DNA of 39,481 nt from Gammaproteobacteria bacterium (GTDB lineage: Bacteria; Pseudomonadota; Gammaproteobacteria; Xanthomonadales; SZUA-36). The stretch spans positions 1 to 39,481 of the forward strand of contig JAJRRA010000030.1 in the NCBI GenBank assembly GCA_024279945.1. The letters run 5' to 3'. Positions 1 through 9,019 of this stretch are shown here, in pieces. The position numbers and the translations under genes were made by a program. The notes below the pieces were generated by a model. It saw only the letters and a program-made list of their open reading frames with translations, did no database searches and was not told the DNA's origin. The stretch's first letter is position 1, and every line of letters starts with the position of its first letter.

Positions 1-124
1 AACCATGCAGGCTGAAGTCACGGCATGGGAAAGTGACCGAAACAACAGCACGAGAAAAATTGATTGGCAGTTTACGACTGTGGATGCAAGAATCAAACTG
101 AAGCGACTTTATCCGAACATATAG
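1..124 (+). pseudogene. IS630-family transposase, C-terminal fragment cut by window edge
   Basis: The frame open from base 2 to the TAG at 122-124 encodes about 40 residues. It contains AWESDRN, then IDWQFTTVDARIKLKRLYP, which I recognise as the usual C-terminal end of IS630-family DDE transposases. The catalytic residues would lie to the left of the window, so I cannot say whether the gene is intact. The stop is followed closely by a TGTTACATGGTACTAG stretch (about 126-141), a plausible site for the right terminal repeat of the element, but the other end is not visible for comparison. The fragment reads towards the 3' end of ppdK, which ends only 37 bases further on. Confidence 0.65.
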
Positions 125-161
125 TTGTTACATGGTACTAGATGCTGTATTTTTTGCCTGA

Positions 162-2894
162 TTAATCCGTTTTCATGGCGGCATGGGCTGCCGTCAGGCG
201 TGCGATCGGCACGCGGAAGGGTGAGCAAGATACATAATTGACCCCAAGCTGGTGACACAGGTGGATGCTTTTGGGATCGCCTCCATGTTCACCACACACC
301 CCTATTTCCAGATCCGGGCGTGCTTCGCGGCCTTCATTGATGGCCATTTGCATCAATCGCCCCACCCCATCCGGATCAATGCTGGTAAACGGATTGTCCT
401 GTAGCAAGCGGGTTTGCAGGTAGTGCACCAGGAAACCGGTTTCAGCATCATCACGGGAGATGCCGTAGGTCGTCTGGGTCAGGTCGTTGGTACCGAATGA
501 GAAAAATTCGGCAGAACCGGCTATTTCACCCGCCGTCAGGGCCGCTCGCGGAATTTCAATCATGGTACCGAACAGGTGTGGTATCTCCATACCATGCTTT
601 GTCATGATTTTTTCTGCTGCTTTGCGCAGTGGGCCGACCATGACATCAAATTCGTTGACGTGCGAAACCAGCGGAATCATCACTTCCGGGCGCACATCAA
701 TTCCGTCTGCAGCGCAACGGCAAGCCGCGTCAAAAATTGCCTCCACCTGCATGCGATACAGCCCCGGTATCGTGATACCCAGGCGGACGCCGCGGGTTCC
801 GAGCATGGGATTGGCTTCGTGCAACAACTCCACCCGTTCCAGCATTTTACGTTTCACTTCGATTTCTTCCAGCACCTGCTCCGCCTCTTCCTGGCTGGAT
901 AGCTGCTGTTGGCGTAACTTCAGGTCGGTGATTTCCATCGACAGATCGTTGGCCGGGGGTAAAAATTCATGCAGTGGAGGGTCGAGTAAGCGGATGATGA
1001 CCGGCAGCCCATCCATGGCCCGGAACAGACCCTCAAAATCAGAGCGCTGCATCGGCATCAACAATGCGATGGCTTCCGCCTGTTCCTCAGGCGTGCCGGC
1101 GAGGATCATCCCCTGCATGATCTGCAGGCGACCTTCCTCGAAAAACATGTGTTCGGTGCGGCACAGGCCGATGCCTTCGGCGCCGTAGTCACGAGCGCGT
1201 TGAGCGTCCTCGGCATAGTCTGCATTGGTCCAGACACCCAGTTTGCGGATGTCGTCTGCCCAGGACAGGATCTTGAGCAGATAAGGGTTGCGGATATCAG
1301 GGACCACGGTGGGCAGTTTGGCGTGATAGATCAGTCCGTGGTTGCCATCAATAGACAGGAAGTCGCCTTCCTCAATTACCCGATCCGGGCCGACGCGCAT
1401 CAGGTGCCGGTCAAGATCAATTTCAATTTCCTCGACACCCACAACCGCCGGTTTGCCGAACTGGCGGGCGACCAGCGCTGCATGGCTGGTGCGGCCACCC
1501 TTGCTGGTCACAACTCCCTTTGCTGCAAGCATGCCATGGACGTCATCCGGGCGGGTTTCCGGTCGCACCAGGATGACATCCCTGCCTTCTTCTTTGGCCC
1601 AGCGCACCGCCAGATCCGGATCGAAGGCGATGACACCGACTGCAGCGCCGGGCGACACATTCAGGCCACGGGCAATCGCCTGGTTGTTTTCGAGTGCCGC
1701 CGGATCGAGCTGAGGGTGCAGGAAAAAGTCCACCTGATCGGGCTGCACGCGGGCAACGGCTTCTTCGCGTGTGATCAGTTCTTCATGCACCATGTCCACG
1801 GCAATGCGCACTTCGGCCTGTGCAGTGCGCTTGCCATCGCGGGTTTGCAGCAACCACAGCTTGCCTTGTTCGATGGTGAATTCCATGTCCTGCATGTTGC
1901 GATGGTGTTGTTCCAGCCGGCGGGCAATGGCCTGCAATTGGCTGAACATTTCCGGCATATCCGTTTTGAGCTGTGCGATGGGAAGTGTTGCGCGGGTGCC
2001 GGCCACAACATCTTCGCCCTGCGCGTTGATCAGGTAGTCTCCTTCCAGTACCGGTTCACCGGTGGTGGCATTGCGGGACATGAACACACCGGTTGCCGAA
2101 TCCTCGCCGACATTTCCGAAGGCCATGGTCTGAATACTGACTGCGGTGCCCAGCCGATGATCAATGCCGGCGGCTTCGCGATAATCAAAGGCACGTTTAC
2201 CGTTCCATGATCGGAAAACAGCCTCGGTTGCCAGCCGTAACTGCTCGATGGGCTCGCCGGGAAACTCCCTGCCGGTGTGGCGGCTGATAATTTCCTTGAA
2301 GCGGGCAATGACGGCCTGCCATGCAGTGGCATCCAATTCGGCGTCACTGCTGACTCCGGATTCGCGTCGTTGGTCCGTGATGACGGCCTCAAATAATTCC
2401 TCCGGTACGTCCATCACGACATGACCAAACATATGCACCAGGCGGCGGTACAGGTCGTAAGCAAAGCGGGGCATGGCGGTGCGGGCAGCGAGCCTGGCGG
2501 TAATGTTGTCATTGAGGCCGATATTCAGAATCGTATCCATCATGCCGGGCATTGAGAATTTGGCGCCGGAGCGGCAGGACAGCAGCAAGGGGTTTTCAAT
2601 ATCCCCGAACCGTTTCCCGGTCAGGGATTCAAGCATTTTGATGGCTTCGAGATTTTGTTCCCACAGCCCATCCGGGAAAGTTTGCTCTGTAGCAAGGTAG
2701 TCGTTGCATGCATCGGTGGTGATGGTAAACCCGGGTGGAACCGGAATGCCAAGCCGCGTGGCGTCCAGCAGGTTGGCTCCCTTGCCGCCCAGCAGACCGC
2801 GCACTGCATCCCAGTCCTGGTCGAACTGGGCAAGGATTGCATCGTACTCGCTGAACAGAAACACGTACTTCCGGTTGATACTTTGACTTGCCAC
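162..2894 (-). CDS. ppdK: Pyruvate phosphate dikinase
   Basis: 910 residues, the normal length for PPDK. The enzyme interconverts pyruvate + ATP + Pi with PEP + AMP + PPi in the cytosol, allowing gluconeogenesis or reversible PPi-linked glycolysis. The N-terminal ATP-grasp part starts with the GGKGANL motif near residue 37. The swivelling phosphohistidine domain carries GGRTSHAALVAR, with the catalytic His at about residue 471. The C-terminal PEP/pyruvate TIM barrel ends with CGEHGGDP, whose Cys at about 867 is the expected proton donor. The start codon is GTG (2892-2894); an AAGG stretch lies 5 bases upstream and a GGAGG further up. It stands alone on the minus strand, divergent from the hydrolase gene. 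Its linkage to glycogen genes suggests a role in routing C3 carbon to hexose phosphates. The regulatory partner (PDRP) is not in the window. Confidence 0.96.
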   Translation of the reverse strand: MASQSINRKYVFLFSEYDAILAQFDQDWDAVRGLLGGKGANLLDATRLGIPVPPGFTITTDACNDYLATEQTFPDGLWEQNLEAIKMLESLTGKRFGDIENPLLLSCRSGAKFSMPGMMDTILNIGLNDNITARLAARTAMPRFAYDLYRRLVHMFGHVVMDVPEELFEAVITDQRRESGVSSDAELDATAWQAVIARFKEIISRHTGREFPGEPIEQLRLATEAVFRSWNGKRAFDYREAAGIDHRLGTAVSIQTMAFGNVGEDSATGVFMSRNATTGEPVLEGDYLINAQGEDVVAGTRATLPIAQLKTDMPEMFSQLQAIARRLEQHHRNMQDMEFTIEQGKLWLLQTRDGKRTAQAEVRIAVDMVHEELITREEAVARVQPDQVDFFLHPQLDPAALENNQAIARGLNVSPGAAVGVIAFDPDLAVRWAKEEGRDVILVRPETRPDDVHGMLAAKGVVTSKGGRTSHAALVARQFGKPAVVGVEEIEIDLDRHLMRVGPDRVIEEGDFLSIDGNHGLIYHAKLPTVVPDIRNPYLLKILSWADDIRKLGVWTNADYAEDAQRARDYGAEGIGLCRTEHMFFEEGRLQIMQGMILAGTPEEQAEAIALLMPMQRSDFEGLFRAMDGLPVIIRLLDPPLHEFLPPANDLSMEITDLKLRQQQLSSQEEAEQVLEEIEVKRKMLERVELLHEANPMLGTRGVRLGITIPGLYRMQVEAIFDAACRCAADGIDVRPEVMIPLVSHVNEFDVMVGPLRKAAEKIMTKHGMEIPHLFGTMIEIPRAALTAGEIAGSAEFFSFGTNDLTQTTYGISRDDAETGFLVHYLQTRLLQDNPFTSIDPDGVGRLMQMAINEGREARPDLEIGVCGEHGGDPKSIHLCHQLGVNYVSCSPFRVPIARLTAAHAAMKTD

Positions 2895-3123
2895 TTTTGC
2901 CTTTGCCTCCGTGGGAATGCGGATCCATGCATAAATATGTCGTGCCGGTAACTGTCTTGAATTGATTCAGGTCAGCTAAAACAAAACCGGGTCTGAGCTG
3001 TGAGATGAATCTTGCACCGGTTTCAGGCTCAGGTAAACTGGAGGGTGCATGTGAACGCACTCTGGAGCCTATTTTATCGATGAGCAATTCAAGCTGGCAA
3101 TGCGACCATTGGAGTAATCCTGA

Positions 3124-4197
3124 ATGTCAATATTAACGGCTTTTCTGCTGATCATTGTCCTTCCCTGGTTGATTGCCATCCTGTTCATGCGCGGAGAACC
3201 TCTCGGTGACTTTGATCAGGATGATGACCCGGACGCGGTCACCTCTTTTTCCGGCCCGGACAGTCCCGGCGCGGAGCACACAAAAATCCTCGAATCGATC
3301 AGGACGTTCGGTAAAGATGCCGGGCAGTTGTCAAAAAAAGAGCAGATCATCTTTATGCGCCGCTTTATGGAAAGCATGTCGGAAGGTCGCGAGTATAGCT
3401 GTGAGTTTGTCCCGGTGGATGCCGGAGGCGTTCCGGCTGAATGGGTGTTGGCGCCCGCTGCGGACCCGGCAAAGCGAGTGCTGTATATCCACGGTGGTGC
3501 ATACCTGGCGGGCAGCCCCCGCAGTCACCGGAATATCACCAATTGCTTCGCAGAAATGACCGGGTCTGCGGTCCTGGCGATCGACTACCGCCTGATGCCT
3601 GAAAACAGCCGCCGGGACGGTATCGCCGATTGCCGTAGCGCCTATCGCTGGCTGCTGGAAAACGGGCCGGACGGGGCAGGTGCGGCATCGAATCTCGTGG
3701 TCAGCGGTGATTCTGCAGGGGGCAACCTGACGCTCTCACTGATTGCCTGGGCCCGTGACAAGGGCTTGCGTGCAGCGGATGCGGTGGTTGCATTCTCGCC
3801 CACGGTAGACGGAACCTTTTCCAGTCCCAGTATCCGGAGAAATGTTGCAACTGACGTTATGCTGGGGCCGATGTTTGGTCCTTTGCTGAAGCTTCCACAG
3901 GTAATCAGGGCCTGGTTGTACCTGTTTGAATTCCGGTTTAATCCGGCCAACCCGGTTGTTTCCCCTATTTTTGGGGATCTTTCGAATCTCCCGCCCACCC
4001 TGATCCAGGCCAGTGAGGCGGAAATGCTGTTGGATGACGCACGGCGTTACGTGAGAAAAGCGCGGGCCAGTGGTTCGCCCGCCGTGGCGCAAAGTTGGCC
4101 GCACATGCTGCATGTGTGGCAGATTTTTTATCCGGAAATGCCGCAGGCCCGGCAGGCGATGCAGGAAGTTCAGCGTTTCCTCCAGAGCCTGGAATAG
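3124..4197 (+). CDS. Alpha/beta hydrolase of the hormone-sensitive lipase type
   Basis: 357 residues. The first ~20 residues form one hydrophobic segment (AFLLIIVLPWLIAILF), so the protein is probably anchored in the inner membrane. The oxyanion-hole motif HGGA begins at about residue 123. The nucleophile elbow GDSAGG has Ser at about 197. A late Asp (LLDDARRY region) and a His (SWPHMLHVW) would complete the triad. These are the signatures of the HSL/esterase family, which hydrolyses short acyl esters; the substrate here cannot be predicted. The start follows a GGAG about 10 bases upstream. It lies just 7 bases before the glgA start on the same strand, so the two are probably co-transcribed, although no metabolic link is obvious. 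Confidence 0.85.
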   Translation: MSILTAFLLIIVLPWLIAILFMRGEPLGDFDQDDDPDAVTSFSGPDSPGAEHTKILESIRTFGKDAGQLSKKEQIIFMRRFMESMSEGREYSCEFVPVDAGGVPAEWVLAPAADPAKRVLYIHGGAYLAGSPRSHRNITNCFAEMTGSAVLAIDYRLMPENSRRDGIADCRSAYRWLLENGPDGAGAASNLVVSGDSAGGNLTLSLIAWARDKGLRAADAVVAFSPTVDGTFSSPSIRRNVATDVMLGPMFGPLLKLPQVIRAWLYLFEFRFNPANPVVSPIFGDLSNLPPTLIQASEAEMLLDDARRYVRKARASGSPAVAQSWPHMLHVWQIFYPEMPQARQAMQEVQRFLQSLE

Positions 4198-4204
4198 GAA
4201 GGCC

Positions 4205-5668
4205 TTGATTTCACAAAAACGTTTGAAAATTTGCCTCACCAGTTCCGAGCTGAGCCCCCTGGCCAAGTCCGGGGGACTGGCGGATGTTTGTGCGGCTCTT
4301 GCCGACTACCTGCACGGCCGGGGGCATGATCTCCGCGTCCTGATTCCGTTTTATTCCACCATTGATACGTCCGGGCTGGAAATTACGCCCCTTGACGGGC
4401 TACAGAACCTTTCCCTGACAACCGGTTCGCGGGAATTATCTTACGCGATTGATATAGCCAATTTGCCCGGCAGCCGGCTTGGTGTCTACCTGCTGCGCTG
4501 CGATGAACTGTACCGGCGTGATGATATGTACTCAGGAGAGGATGAGCACCTGCGATTTGCTTTCCTGTCCCGGGCTGCGATTGAAATGTGCCGGAAGCTG
4601 GCTTTTGCTCCGGATATTTTTCACTGCCACGACTGGCATACCGCGCTGGCGCCGATTTACCTCAAGACTTTGTATGCCTGGGACGAACTGTTCAGCAAGA
4701 CCCGCTCGGTGCTGACCATCCACAACATCGGCTACCAGGGTGTCTTTGGCGCAGGGGTGCTGGAGGACATCGGTCTTTCGGCACATCGTAACAAGCTGGA
4801 CCCGGATGATTTACTCGAAGACCGGATCAATTTTTTGAAGACCGGTGTCCGCCATGCGGATTTCCTGACAACGGTCAGCCCTACTTATACAAAAGAGATT
4901 CTGTCTGCGAAATACGGCATGGGTCTGGAAGGTCTGCTGCAGGAGCGTCAATCGGACTTGCTGGGGATACTCAATGGTGTTGACTATGCTGAATGGAACC
5001 CGGAAACCGACCCGCTCATCAAGCAGCGCTATGGCGCGGGCCACATGGCCGGTAAGCAGGATAACAAGCAGGAGGTGATACGGGAGTTCCAGTTAAGCGG
5101 CGCTGCTGATGCACCGATCATCAGCATGGTCACACGTCTGGCCTGGCAAAAAGGCCTGGAACTGGTACAGCAGGTCATGCCCCAATTACTGGAGCAACGA
5201 GTATTTTCTCTGGTCGTGCTGGGTAACGGCGAGGCAAAATATGAAGACTATTTCCACTGGCTGCAGAATGAGTTCCCGGGCCAGGTAGGATTTCACTGTG
5301 GCTTCAATAACCGCCTGGCACACCAGGTGGAGGCGGGCAGTGATCTGTTCCTGATGCCTTCGCGTTATGAGCCCTGTGGCCTGAATCAGATGTACAGTCT
5401 GCGCTACGGAACGGTGCCAATCGTGCGTAAAACCGGTGGTCTGGCTGATTCCGTGCAGCAGTATGATTCCAGTACGGGGAGTGGGACCGGTGTAGTTTTT
5501 CGTGATTTTGATGCCGGTGGACTCCGGTGGGCCATCCATTTCGCTCTGGACCTGTATCAAAACAAAAAGGACTGGCGGCAGGTGGTCGCCAACGGCATGG
5601 CAAAAGACTATTCCTGGGACCGGCAGGGGCAGCAATACGAACAATTATTCCACAAACTGCTCCCGTAA
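4205..5668 (+). CDS. glgA: Glycogen synthase (ADP-glucose type)
   Basis: GT5 glycogen synthase, which transfers glucose from ADP-glucose to the non-reducing ends of alpha-1,4-glucan. The N-terminal KSGGLADV motif (Lys at about residue 21) binds ADP-glucose. SRYEPCGLNQMYSLRYGTVP and TGGLADSV are typical of the C-terminal Rossmann domain. No ATG fits the family N-terminus. The TTG at 4205 follows AGGA (4196-4199), which overlaps the upstream stop codon, and gives about 487 residues, the usual length. A second TTG at 4223 would give the family-like MKICLTSSE start and cannot be excluded. The in-frame ATG at 4070 lies inside the hydrolase gene and would add non-conserved sequence. The stop codon lies inside the first of three 37-bp direct repeats. 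Confidence 0.95.
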   Translation: MISQKRLKICLTSSELSPLAKSGGLADVCAALADYLHGRGHDLRVLIPFYSTIDTSGLEITPLDGLQNLSLTTGSRELSYAIDIANLPGSRLGVYLLRCDELYRRDDMYSGEDEHLRFAFLSRAAIEMCRKLAFAPDIFHCHDWHTALAPIYLKTLYAWDELFSKTRSVLTIHNIGYQGVFGAGVLEDIGLSAHRNKLDPDDLLEDRINFLKTGVRHADFLTTVSPTYTKEILSAKYGMGLEGLLQERQSDLLGILNGVDYAEWNPETDPLIKQRYGAGHMAGKQDNKQEVIREFQLSGAADAPIISMVTRLAWQKGLELVQQVMPQLLEQRVFSLVVLGNGEAKYEDYFHWLQNEFPGQVGFHCGFNNRLAHQVEAGSDLFLMPSRYEPCGLNQMYSLRYGTVPIVRKTGGLADSVQQYDSSTGSGTGVVFRDFDAGGLRWAIHFALDLYQNKKDWRQVVANGMAKDYSWDRQGQQYEQLFHKLLP

Positions 5669-5760
5669 GAGCGCGCTTGCGCGCGAAAAGTATCCCTACC
5701 CGTAAGAGCGCGCTTGCGCGCGAAAAGTATCCCTACCCGTAAGAGCGCGCTTGCGCGCGA
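5664..5760. repeat. Three direct repeats, 37-bp period, each with a GCGCG/CGCGC hairpin
   Basis: Copies begin at 5664, 5701 and 5738, each starting CGTAAGAGCGCGCTTGCGCG. The first two are full 37-bp units ending in AAAAGTATCCCTACC. The third stops after the hairpin and runs into AAATCAGACG. Each unit can fold GCGCG-CTTG-CGCGC followed by AAA. The TAA in the first unit is the glgA stop codon. The repeats could act as weak terminators or mRNA 3'-end stabilisers, similar in role to REP elements. Whether the unit is dispersed through the genome cannot be seen here. Confidence 0.85.
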
Positions 5761-5796
5761 AAATCAGACGGCCAGTCAGCCATGTCTCAGGGCGCC

Positions 5797-5908
5797 GGTC
5801 CGGAGTAAGGGATCTGTTTCCAGGACACGGCATAAACACATCCCTGTGGCCTGCTCTTGAAACATCCTGTTTCAAAGCGTCCTGGAAACAGATCCCTTAC
5901 TCCGGACC
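5797..5908. repeat. Long inverted repeat (30-bp perfect arms) with nested hairpin
   Basis: The left arm at 5797-5826 begins GGTCCGGAGTAAGGGATC, and its exact reverse complement is at 5879-5908. The arms are separated by 52 bases. Inside these is a second palindrome, TTGAAACA (5857-5864) and TGTTTCAA (5868-5875), with a 3-base loop. The right arm touches the stop codon of the GH57 gene. The element sits between convergent glgA and GH57 and could act as a bidirectional terminator. Its size and long arms also resemble a miniature inverted-repeat element. Nothing shows which explanation is right. Confidence 0.85.
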
Positions 5909-7608
5909 TACTCAGATGAATCGGCTTGCCGCATGGCTCCCGTGTCAGCAGAGCCTGTTTGGCGGTGCGTATCGTCAAGCGGTCGGTCCAGCACGGCGGG
6001 CGACTGGATGCCGATCAGTCGGTACAGAGCCTTGAGTTGCAGGCGGAACAGTTCATCGAAAGCTGGACCGTCCTGGGCCCTGCCTTCCTCGCCCAGCCAC
6101 CAGAACCAGTCGGAACTTTCGCACACGGATAACTGTTCCCATATTTCCTCCACCGGGAGTTGTCCGGCCGGGTCCCCGGCGATTGCTGCATCGACTGCGC
6201 GTTTCGCATCAATCAGTCTTTCCCATGCCCGGTTCTTGGCAGGGTGGCCCATCCAGACCGCGAAGTTGCCGTAGACCCAGCTACCGGCCGTCAGCCAGGG
6301 CAGGGGCTGGAGAGGGACGTTTTTTAAGACATCGGAGAACGTGGTAAGCGCAATTCGCGGATGGCTGGCCAGGCTCTGGTAGAGCATGGAGAGGAATTCC
6401 CGGCCGTTTTCAGGATAATATTCCCAGGCATTTTCACCGTCCATGATGATGCTGACGGTGGGCTCGCTGTTGCCGCAGGCGTTAGCGTGCTCTAGCGCCT
6501 GTTCCAGCCGGTGTACCAGGTTGTTTACCGCATCGACCGCCAGCCACTGTGAGTAGGAAAAGCCAATCAGGTCTGAAATTTCATCGTCACGGAAAATACA
6601 TACCAGGTGCTTTCCGTCACTGTTGTCCGTGGGCGCTGTCCACAGCCGGTGATGCGGCTGGCCATTTTGCTCACCGTCATCACCCAGGCTGTTTCGCAGC
6701 ACCCCGGCGCCACTGGCAGTCCACTGGAATCCGTGCTGTTTCAGCAGTTCAAGGGTGCGCTCGCTCAGTGCCCCTTCGGATGGCCAGCAACCGGCCGGCT
6801 GGAAGCCAAAATAACGCTCAAAACAGGCAATAGCGTGTTGCAGTTGCCAGTGACAACGCGCCTCACCGCCGGGATAGGAGCCTTCCGGCAAAACGACATC
6901 CGGCAGAGCTTCCCGGGCGCTGGAGAAATCCAGCAACAGGGGGAGGATAGGGTGCGACCAGGGTGTGACCGACAATTCAATGCGGCCGGATTCCGCCAGT
7001 TTCCTGTAGCGGGGCAGGATATGCGCAATCTCCCGACCGATCAGCGCCAGCAGTTCCCGCCGGTCCTGCAGGCTGAAGCCGCCCGCCTGTTCCATCATCC
7101 GCCTGGCAAGTGGCGCGCCGCTGCGCATGAATTCACCCATCCAGGCCAGGCAATACCAGACCAGCAGATCGCTTACGTCATCCTGCTGCGGAAGGCAGCC
7201 TGTTTCCAGCGCCTGCTCCGCCCGTTGGCAGAGTTGCTGGTAGGGTGCAAAACGTTGTCGGACATTGAGCTCATGGGCCCTCAGGCAGGATCGGACCAGG
7301 GCTTCTTTTTCCACATTGTCTTGCGGTAACAAGCCGCCGAGTGCATCAAGCAGGTGGTCGCCGCTGGACTCACCACGGTCCAGCAGGCGCCTGATCCGCC
7401 GGGCATAGTCATCAATTTGCACCATCAGGTGGGGTGAGAAATTGACCACGGCACACGCGCCCGGCACGGCTTCAATGTGCGCTGCCATGTCGGTGTAGTC
7501 CTTGATGGCATGCAGCCAGGTCCACGGTCGCGTATAAATATCATTGCAGCGGTACTGCGGCTGGTGCATATGCCAGCACAGCACGACATTCAGCTTGTTC
7601 TGGTGCAT
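5908..7608 (-). CDS. Glycoside hydrolase family 57 (amylase / 4-alpha-glucanotransferase type)
   Basis: 566 residues from the ATG at 7608. This start gives the family N-terminus NVVLCWHMHQPQY directly; the reading frame is open further upstream but that sequence overlaps glgC and is not family-like. CWPSEGALSERTLELL carries the probable nucleophile Glu at about residue 278. MDGENAWEYYPENG near 390 is the region containing the acid/base. GH57 enzymes act on alpha-1,4- or alpha-1,6-glucans, and in glycogen clusters they are usually assigned to glucan trimming or transfer. The exact specificity cannot be read from sequence. The gene starts 11 bases after the glgC stop on the same strand, so glgC-GH57 is an operon. 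Its stop codon abuts the 30-bp inverted repeat. Confidence 0.9.
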   Translation of the reverse strand: MHQNKLNVVLCWHMHQPQYRCNDIYTRPWTWLHAIKDYTDMAAHIEAVPGACAVVNFSPHLMVQIDDYARRIRRLLDRGESSGDHLLDALGGLLPQDNVEKEALVRSCLRAHELNVRQRFAPYQQLCQRAEQALETGCLPQQDDVSDLLVWYCLAWMGEFMRSGAPLARRMMEQAGGFSLQDRRELLALIGREIAHILPRYRKLAESGRIELSVTPWSHPILPLLLDFSSAREALPDVVLPEGSYPGGEARCHWQLQHAIACFERYFGFQPAGCWPSEGALSERTLELLKQHGFQWTASGAGVLRNSLGDDGEQNGQPHHRLWTAPTDNSDGKHLVCIFRDDEISDLIGFSYSQWLAVDAVNNLVHRLEQALEHANACGNSEPTVSIIMDGENAWEYYPENGREFLSMLYQSLASHPRIALTTFSDVLKNVPLQPLPWLTAGSWVYGNFAVWMGHPAKNRAWERLIDAKRAVDAAIAGDPAGQLPVEEIWEQLSVCESSDWFWWLGEEGRAQDGPAFDELFRLQLKALYRLIGIQSPAVLDRPLDDTHRQTGSADTGAMRQADSSE

Positions 7609-7619
7609 GGGTGTGTTTT

Positions 7620-8864
7620 TCAGAGCATGTTGGGGCAGACCAGCACAATTCCGTCCTCGGTCACGGTAAACCGCCTGGCATCCTCGGCAGGGTCTTCCCC
7701 GATGACGGTATGATCCGGAATCTGGCAACGTTTGTCGATGATGGCCCGGCTGATACGGCATTTCTTGCCGATATAGACTTCCGGCAGCACCACGGCCCTC
7801 AAGAGTTCCGTACCTTCGTCCACCACGACACTGGAGAACAGCAGCGACTGACTCACGCTGGCGCCCGATACGATACAGCCTCCGGAGATCATGGAATTGA
7901 TCGCCTTGCCGGTGCGGCCGGGGTCATCAAGGATAAATTTTGCCGGCGGAAGTTGTTCCTGGTAAGTCCAGATTGGCCAGTCCGAGTCATACAGATTCAG
8001 TTCCGGGTGGACAAAAATCCACTCCAGGTTGGCCTGATAGTAGGCATCGATGGTACCCACGTCCCGCCAGTAACTCTGTGCGCTCGTTCTTACATCGTGG
8101 AACGGATAAGCAAATGCCCGACAGTTCCTGATGCTGTCGGGGATGATATTTTTACCGAAATCATGTTCGGACTCAGGGTCGGCAGCATCAGCCTCCAGGG
8201 TTTCGATCAGGAAATCACGGTTGAACACATAAATACCCATGGACGCCATAGCGGCATCCGGGTTTCCGGGAACCGGCTGAGGATTGGTGGGTTTTTCGTC
8301 GAAACGGATGACTCGCCGCTCTTCATCAAGCGTCATCACACCGAAGTCACGAGCTTCGCGCAAGGGAACCTGAATCACTCCCACCGTAATGTCTGCATGG
8401 TGCTCCGCGTGGAAAGCGATCATCGGGCCGTAGTCCATTTTGTAGATGTGATCACCGGCCAGGATCAGTATCTGTTCCGGGTCGTGCTCACGAATGAAAT
8501 CCAGGTTCTGGTAGATTGAATCCGCCGTCCCCTTGTACCAGTTTTCATCGATCTGCTGCTGAGCGGGAATGATCTGGATAAACTCACCGAATTCACCGCG
8601 CAGGTAGCTCCAGCCGCGGTGTACGTGCTGGATCAGTGAATGGGCTTTGTACTGGGTAAGTACAAACACCTGACGGATGCCTGAGTTAACGCAATTGGAC
8701 AGCGGGAAGTCGATGATTCTGAATTTGCCACCGAAGGGAGTTGCCGGTTTGGCCCGGATTGCAGTCAGGGCTCCAAGCCGTGATCCACGCCCTCCCGCCA
8801 TGATCATGGCCATCGTGCTGCGGGTCAGACGGCTGACGAATCGACCTGATTTCTTCTTGAACAT
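7620..8864 (-). CDS. glgC: Glucose-1-phosphate adenylyltransferase
   Basis: 414 residues. The enzyme makes ADP-glucose from glucose-1-phosphate and ATP, the committed step of bacterial glycogen synthesis. The nucleotide-binding motif GGRGSRL lies at residues 24-30. [20 protein letters not shown] is the family's N-terminal signature, and [10 protein letters not shown] lies in the catalytic core. The C-terminal part has the left-handed beta-helix pattern ([20 protein letters not shown]), which carries allosteric and oligomer contacts in this family. It leads the minus-strand glgC-GH57 operon and is divergent from glgB. The intervening 110-155 bases must hold both promoters. Confidence 0.97.
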   Translation of the reverse strand: MFKKKSGRFVSRLTRSTMAMIMAGGRGSRLGALTAIRAKPATPFGGKFRIIDFPLSNCVNSGIRQVFVLTQYKAHSLIQHVHRGWSYLRGEFGEFIQIIPAQQQIDENWYKGTADSIYQNLDFIREHDPEQILILAGDHIYKMDYGPMIAFHAEHHADITVGVIQVPLREARDFGVMTLDEERRVIRFDEKPTNPQPVPGNPDAAMASMGIYVFNRDFLIETLEADAADPESEHDFGKNIIPDSIRNCRAFAYPFHDVRTSAQSYWRDVGTIDAYYQANLEWIFVHPELNLYDSDWPIWTYQEQLPPAKFILDDPGRTGKAINSMISGGCIVSGASVSQSLLFSSVVVDEGTELLRAVVLPEVYIGKKCRISRAIIDKRCQIPDHTVIGEDPAEDARRFTVTEDGIVLVCPNML

Positions 8865-9019
8865 TCAACACCTCACAGGCAGGTAAATGCAATACAGCAA
8901 CGGGAACCGTATATGTTACATTCATGATACGTCTATCTGAATGACAAAACAGTGACAATCACGGGGATATCACAATCAGCTCTGATCAGTCGAATATCAC
9001 GGCGGCAGACCTAGCGCAA

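Noticed and set aside
1149-2210. Long plus-strand open frame opposite ppdK
   Set aside because: Antisense shadow of a GC-rich gene with clear family motifs; no binding site or family pattern of its own.
4070-4204. ATG at 4070 as the glgA start
   Set aside because: It lies inside the hydrolase gene and adds 45 residues unlike glycogen synthases.
5786-5915. CTCAG at 5786-5790 and 5911-5915 as a target duplication around the inverted repeat
   Set aside because: The spacing to the two arms is unequal (6 and 2 bases), so the element ends do not fit; five bases can match by chance.
6607-8519. Plus-strand open frames opposite GH57 and glgC
   Set aside because: Antisense shadows; the minus-strand genes have complete catalytic motifs.
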